NCBI GenBank assembly: GCA_026419785.1
Contig: JAODTK010001043.1
Span: 682,001 to 746,000 of the forward strand
Reading direction: 5' to 3'
DNA from: Sclerodactyla briareus
Lineage: Eukaryota; Echinodermata; Holothuroidea; Dendrochirotida; Sclerodactylidae
DNA: 64,000 bases
Positions 59,471 through 64,000 of the stretch are shown one piece after another; positions within the stretch are counted from its first letter, which is position 1; each line of letters begins with the position of its first letter. The notes under the pieces are model-generated. The model had not been told where the DNA came from. It searched no databases and worked only from the letters and a program-made list of their open reading frames with translations. Both the position numbers and the translations under genes were made by a program.

Positions 59471-62400
59471 ATGAAAGTATATAAATTGCTTATCCTTAAA
59501 CTTGTCAAGCTTTTTGAATGGAAAGTTGCAGAATTGAAGTCCTATTTGGAACACAATATATGGCTTACCAGAGACAACCCATCTGTGAAGAGAGGATTCA
59601 TTAAAAAGATTACCTCAAAGCCATAGTTGGCCACATTAAATCTAACGGAAGCAGTTTTTATAAATGGAAATTGCAGATTCTGAACTCATATGTGAACAAC
59701 GAAACATTGCTTACTCAGAGACCACCATCTGGGAAGGGAGGATCATTAAAAAAGATTACCCAAAGCCATTAGAAAGGTTGAACGACAAGCAAATCTATTG
59801 ATAAAAGTCGGACTGGGTGGGTGCTGAGTTACTTGGGTAATGGATGTGCCAAACACCCATCCACTAAGGAGTAGATCCAAAAAAAATTTTGAACAGCATA
59901 AAAGCTACCGTAAAAACGAAACTGGATGAAGAATATGATAAATTAGGAAGTTTCAGTTTACGCAAATTTGGAAATAAAATTAAAAAAGATTACAACCAGA
60001 TGGAACTATTGGTGTTGTTGAGGTGTATTTTCGAACTGTCCAAAAAAAGTGATTTTAAGCCAGGGTGAATTGGATGCTAAATTACAACAGCAGGATCTGA
60101 AATACTCGAAATGTTTGAAAAATGAACAATCAAGGTTTGGTTATAGTCGGAAGAGTCCTAAATTTGACTCCGAACATTGGTAAATATAAACATTTGAAGG
60201 TGGGTCTTACATTGATTTCACCTCACAAAATGAAAAATAAAAAAGCATTATTAATGGCAAACAATAAAGATAATGACTGTTTACGGTGGGCCTTAAGAAG
60301 TGCGCTATTTCCAGTAGTAAAAAACCTGAGAGACCCAGCAGTTATCAATAGATGATGATTTAAATTTTAATGATATAAGTGCTCCAACTCATATTTCACA
60401 AATACAAAGAGGAAGACAAAAACGATTTATCTATTAAGTTTTGGTTGGGAAGATGGTGCGGTTGTGGCCATATCCTATGTCGAACATCCGCCGAGTACAA
60501 AAAGGATTGATTTCAAATGCTGCATTAGCAAGATAATAAATATCATTACACATGGTAAAAAGTCTCAGTCGCTTATTGAACGATCAAAGCCAACACAATA
60601 GAGCAAATGGTATTTCCCCTCTTGTCGAAAGATACCTACCACATTTTTTTCTTCGAGGATCTCTTGAGGGGGGAACAAGGAAGACGTAAATGGAATTGAG
60701 ACAGAGCAATTCAAAAAATTGTGAATGCCTAAGGAAGGTGCGAAAAAACTCAAGACTCGAGAAGAAAAAAATGGAGTGCGGGGAAAATATTAAAATTTTA
60801 AATCAAAGCTAGGACGGATGAAGGTTCCAAATGTCATTTATGCTGATTCTGAATGTATCTAACAGAGATTTCGGGGTGTGCTGGTAACCCGATTAATCAA
60901 TACGCAGAATACTAAAAAAAAAAAGGATGTTCTAGTATTGTTACATATTGCAAGAATGTGATGGAAAAGTTGGTAAGACAAAGGTATACAGAGGACCAAA
61001 TGCTGCTGAACATTTTCTAACATCCCTCGAAAAAATCTACTGAAAAAATTGAAGAAAAAAAAAATTAGTATTTGAAACCCGAAACTATTGTTATGACATC
61101 GGATGTAAAGTGAGACATGAAGTGCAACACATTGTCTGATAAACGAATTTTACAGATGGGAAGTTTTTTTAAAAGACCATTGTCACAGCACGGGAGAATA
61201 TAGAGGCGAAGCTCACGATTAATGTAATCTAAAATTAAAAATGCAACGGTAAAACTGTCATCCGTCTTTTCACATCTTAGGGGTTATAACTCTCATATTA
61301 TCATGCCAAGCTGTGGTACTTACAAGTGGGGACATTGGTGTATTCCAAACGATATGGAGGAAATATTTGTCTTTCAACATTGGGCAATTAAGATTCATTA
61401 GACCCTTCAATTCCTCAATTCATCATTAGATTTTAATTGTCAAGATACCGATAACAATTGACCTTCAGAATAACTAGGAAGATGGTCTCAGAAAATGAAT
61501 TTGACTTGGTAATAAAAAGGGTGTATATCCCTATGATTACATGAATAGTTGGGAAAGAGTTGAGGAAAAAGACCTTCCACATAAAGGAAGTATTTACAGT
61601 TAGTTGAATATACAACCTCGTGTTGATGATTATGACATGCCCAAAATGTGGGAATACTTGAATGTAAAAACTTGGGGGAATATCACGATCTATACTTGAA
61701 AACTGAACGGGTGGGTATTGGCGGATGTTTTTGAGAATTTAGAAAAAAATCTTTAGGAAACTCACAGCTTAATCCTGATAATAACTATACTCTCCCCGGT
61801 TTTAGTGGGGATGCTCTACCTCAAACATTCTGAATTAGAATTAGAGTTACTCACGGATATCGACAACAATTTTTTGTGGGTAGAAAAAGGTATTAGAGGC
61901 GGTATTTAAAGGTTAGTAAGAGGTATGCAAAAGCTAATAATAAATAAATACAAGAAGATAATCCTGATGACCTACCAGTTTTATTCAATATCAAGATGCG
62001 AATAATCATTTATGGTTGGCTATGAGTCAATACTACCAGTCAACAATTTCAATGTGATGCTGGGACCGAAAACAAATTGGAATAAAATATTAAACACCAA
62101 ACCAGATTCTGATGTTAGGTATATATAGAGTGATTTGGAGTATCCAAAAGAGTTGCATAAATGCACTAATGATATCCTTGCTCAGAAATTTGATCCCCAA
62201 AGGAGTGGGTTCTCGGATTATCAACTACAATTGTTGGGTGACTCTCTGCTCCAAATATTGAAAATTAACTCCAAATCTAATGAACAAAGAAAAAATTACT
62301 GAATTATAGAAAATTGAAACTATACCTAAGCCGTGGGGCTCAAATGTTGCAAAACTCCATAGGATGCTGGAATTTCACCAATCTCCTTGGATGAAGTTAT

Positions 62401-63270
62401 ACATAGATTTAAATACAAACTTACGCATAGAAAAGCTAAGAGTGCTTTCGAGAAAGACATGTTCAAATCTGAAACAATGCTGTGTTTGGAAAAATATGGA
62501 AAAGGAAATGTTTTAGAAAAAGGACTCGTGTGGGATTGGTTAAATCCGCATGAAGAACTAAAATGCCGCAAGCTAATAGAGAAACCAATTATGCTGGTCA
62601 TAAAAATATTGCGCATGGATTCTAGGGTGTTGTACCACATGTATTAAAACAAGCACTTTTTGAAATTAAACCAATAAATGTAGGCATGGCTATTGGGATC
62701 TTAGCAAGTGGGTAATGTGATGAGTTTACATACACAATGAAACAAAAAATACATGACAATGTTAATTTTATCATATTACAAAGCTACTCAGATAGTCTTC
62801 TTTTGGAAATTAAAACTAAAGAGATATACTCTGATATGCGAAAGCTGTAATATCGTATGACACTAGCAATACCCCAAACACAATCATGTCAGCGGAAATT
62901 AATAAAAAGGTTGTAGGAAAATGAAAGATGAGGTGAAGGTACTCCAATTAGTGAGTATATCGGTATAAGACCAAAAATGTATTCGATACTAAGTTTGAAT
63001 GATGCTCATAATGCAAAGGGTGTGAAAGATCGGTCACTAAACAATATATAACACATGAAACCTACAAAGAAGCACTCTTGATAAAAAAGAAAAAACTCGT
63101 GCACGGTTATGAAACTTTATTAGAAAGGAAAGTCATATAATCGTTGTCAAACATGTGAATAATGTACCCTTCTCTCGTGGATACCAAGCGGTAATACACG
63201 AGGATGGTGTTCACACGAGTGTTATGGGATTTAGACCTGAGGGCCCCAATTTACATACTGCTCAAGTTAT
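59471..63270 (+). pseudogene. Protein-primed family-B DNA polymerase with tandem SAP-like domains
   Basis: ATG at 59471 opens a SAP-like helix-extended-loop-helix (WKVAELKSYL...KKI, 59514-59610). A second copy follows at 59661-59770. Then come the family's N-terminal region (NDCLRWALRSALFP, 60271-60312), the exonuclease I-type box YADSE (~60839), STGEYRGEAHD (~61180-61212), polymerase motif A as DANN (~61997), and a VFGK box of motif B (~62482). Motif C is reduced to YSDS (62785-62796), one of its two aspartates missing. The tail HVNNVPFSRGYQAV continues into the right terminal repeat and stops at ~63273. This type (DNA_pol_B_2) copies the element using a protein primer. There are dozens of slips, and no frame exceeds ~90 codons. 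Confidence 0.75.
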
Positions 63271-63330
63271 ATTTTAGAGAGACCGTGGACGATTTTGGGT
63301 GAGGGATCCAGGATCATTTTACATAATACT
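63134..63330 (-). repeat. Right terminal inverted repeat
   Basis: It is the partner of the left repeat. It includes CGAGGATGGTGTTCACACGA (63200-63219), GGATACCAAGCGG and TTTTAGAGAGACCG (63271-63284), and ends ...ACATAATACT at 63330. It overlaps the 3' end of the polymerase reading frame. Confidence 0.85.
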
Positions 63331-64000
63331 CCCCAATATTCAAGTCAGTGGAATCGGGCTAGGCCTTGGTGAGAGTATGTACACAATGGAGGCTTGATTG
63401 AACAATAGTTCTAGCAGGGCAAAATTGCATAGACCATTTGCTATGAACTGCAGACATAATATCAGCTAATAAGTAGTGAGGCGGTGGCAAAACAATGAAT
63501 TTCCAAGCTATTCCTAGTCTACTCCCACGGTGTGCGCCCCCAAAAGGAACGGCCTGAACAAAAAATACAAAACGAAAACGTTGAGGCAGCAGCGGCGCCT
63601 TCAGGCGTACTGGCTGTTAGTGCCGGGCAAAGGAGGTCTCGCTTAAAGAGACTGCGACACGATGTGTCACTTAGATCTATCTATCATTCCCCAACTCCCC
63701 TCCCCCATTTCCATGAATTGAAATGAGGTACCTTTTTTGAACCACAGGCAGAATGAAATGAAAGTTGTGGAAATATAGGCCAAAAATGCTGTTGGTGGTC
63801 TGCAGGGGGCAGTGCCATCAAGTGAAGGGTTTAGTGTTAGGGCACCAGGTGCTGCAGGAACTCTGACCTCTCCATCGCAAATGCATGGGCAGCCGCTGCT
63901 TGAGGATCTTCTGTTTTATAGCTACCTTTTGGGGGTCGATGTTTTGGAGGTTTTCAGGATCATTCAGTCTTTGGTCTTCCTGCTGGAGGTCTAAGTTCCT
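63331..64000 (+). other. Host flank to the right of the Polinton; no firm gene
   Basis: GC rises again. An open piece at 63532-63726 (KERPEQKIQNENVEAAAAPS) and another at 63812-63994 (preceded by the acceptor-like GTGGTCTGCAG at 63806) are protein-like but unrecognised and reach the window edge. They could belong to a host exon or another retroelement. Confidence 0.3.

Larger units (their letters stand above)
49673..63330. mobile_element. Polinton/Maverick-type DNA transposon (~13.7 kb)
   Basis: The element is bounded by inverted repeats (49673-49897 and 63134-63330). Both outermost ends read AGTA..., and Polinton ends are known to begin with AG. Base composition falls sharply to AT-rich inside. 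It encodes a family-B DNA polymerase, a retroviral-type integrase, an FtsK/A32-type packaging ATPase and a capsid-like protein, which together are diagnostic. Usual length is 15-20 kb, so this copy is slightly short. Six-base target duplications were looked for and not found (CTCTGT on the left, CCCCAA on the right). Nearly all genes are frame-broken, by decay, sequence error or both. No adenain-type protease was recognised. Confidence 0.88.

Noticed and set aside
49673-63330. Free-living virus contig or bacterial contamination as the origin of the AT-rich block
   Set aside because: It is bounded by inverted repeats and embedded between host-type repeats on both sides, as expected for an integrated Polinton; contamination would not show this.
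1-64000. CRISPR array, bacterial operons or bacterial insertion sequences
   Set aside because: No regularly spaced repeat-spacer pattern, ribosome-binding sites or dense long ORFs; introns and LINEs indicate a eukaryote.

Overview
The window is eukaryotic nuclear DNA, most likely from a marine invertebrate. Coding segments are short and intron-separated. Most of the window is transposon remnants (several non-LTR retrotransposon types), local tandem duplications, microsatellites and dispersed poly-G/poly-C repeats. I cannot name the species. A sulfotransferase-like gene family of this kind plus the repeat style would fit a deuterostome such as an echinoderm or a cephalochordate, but this is a weak inference. 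Single-base insertions and deletions break almost every recognisable reading frame, including a host exon, so the sequence looks like lightly corrected long-read assembly. Frame breaks here are therefore poor evidence for true pseudogenes.

Layout. 0-6.5 kb: a tRNA-derived SINE, dispersed repeats and a ~1.2-1.4 kb tandem duplication. 6.57-14.28 kb: two exons of a sulfotransferase-like host gene on the + strand. They are separated by a ~7 kb intron that holds ~325-bp tandem repeats and a ~2.65 kb tandem duplication carrying a minus-strand LINE 3' end. 14.3-21 kb: microsatellites and tandem repeats. 21.4-30.4 kb: a cluster of three L1/Tx1-like LINEs in both orientations. The best preserved (24.15-30.37 kb, + strand) has ORF1 with a zinc-knuckle-like region and ORF2 with endonuclease, reverse transcriptase and C-terminal parts. 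30.6-49.6 kb: tandem repeats, two long inverted dispersed-repeat pairs, two Jockey/CR1-type LINE fragments, an ~80-nt poly-C run, (TA)n arrays, and a few candidate host exons (36.0, 36.7 and 41.4-42.3 kb).

49.67-63.33 kb is the highlight. It is an AT-rich ~13.7 kb Polinton/Maverick-type element (self-synthesising, virus-like DNA transposon) bounded by terminal inverted repeats of about 200 bp. Reading inward from the left it has a PY-like minus-strand gene, further minus-strand coding-like DNA with a hydrophobic protein, then on the + strand a capsid-protein-like region, an A32/FtsK-type packaging ATPase, three small proteins, a retroviral-type integrase, and a protein-primed family-B DNA polymerase. 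The polymerase is preceded by two tandem SAP-like domains, and its last codons lie inside the right terminal repeat. The left repeat carries an inverted copy of the same polymerase tail. In the Polinton model the integrase inserts the element, the polymerase copies it, and the ATPase and capsid proteins could package it. I did not find the Ulp1/adenain-type protease expected of this group.
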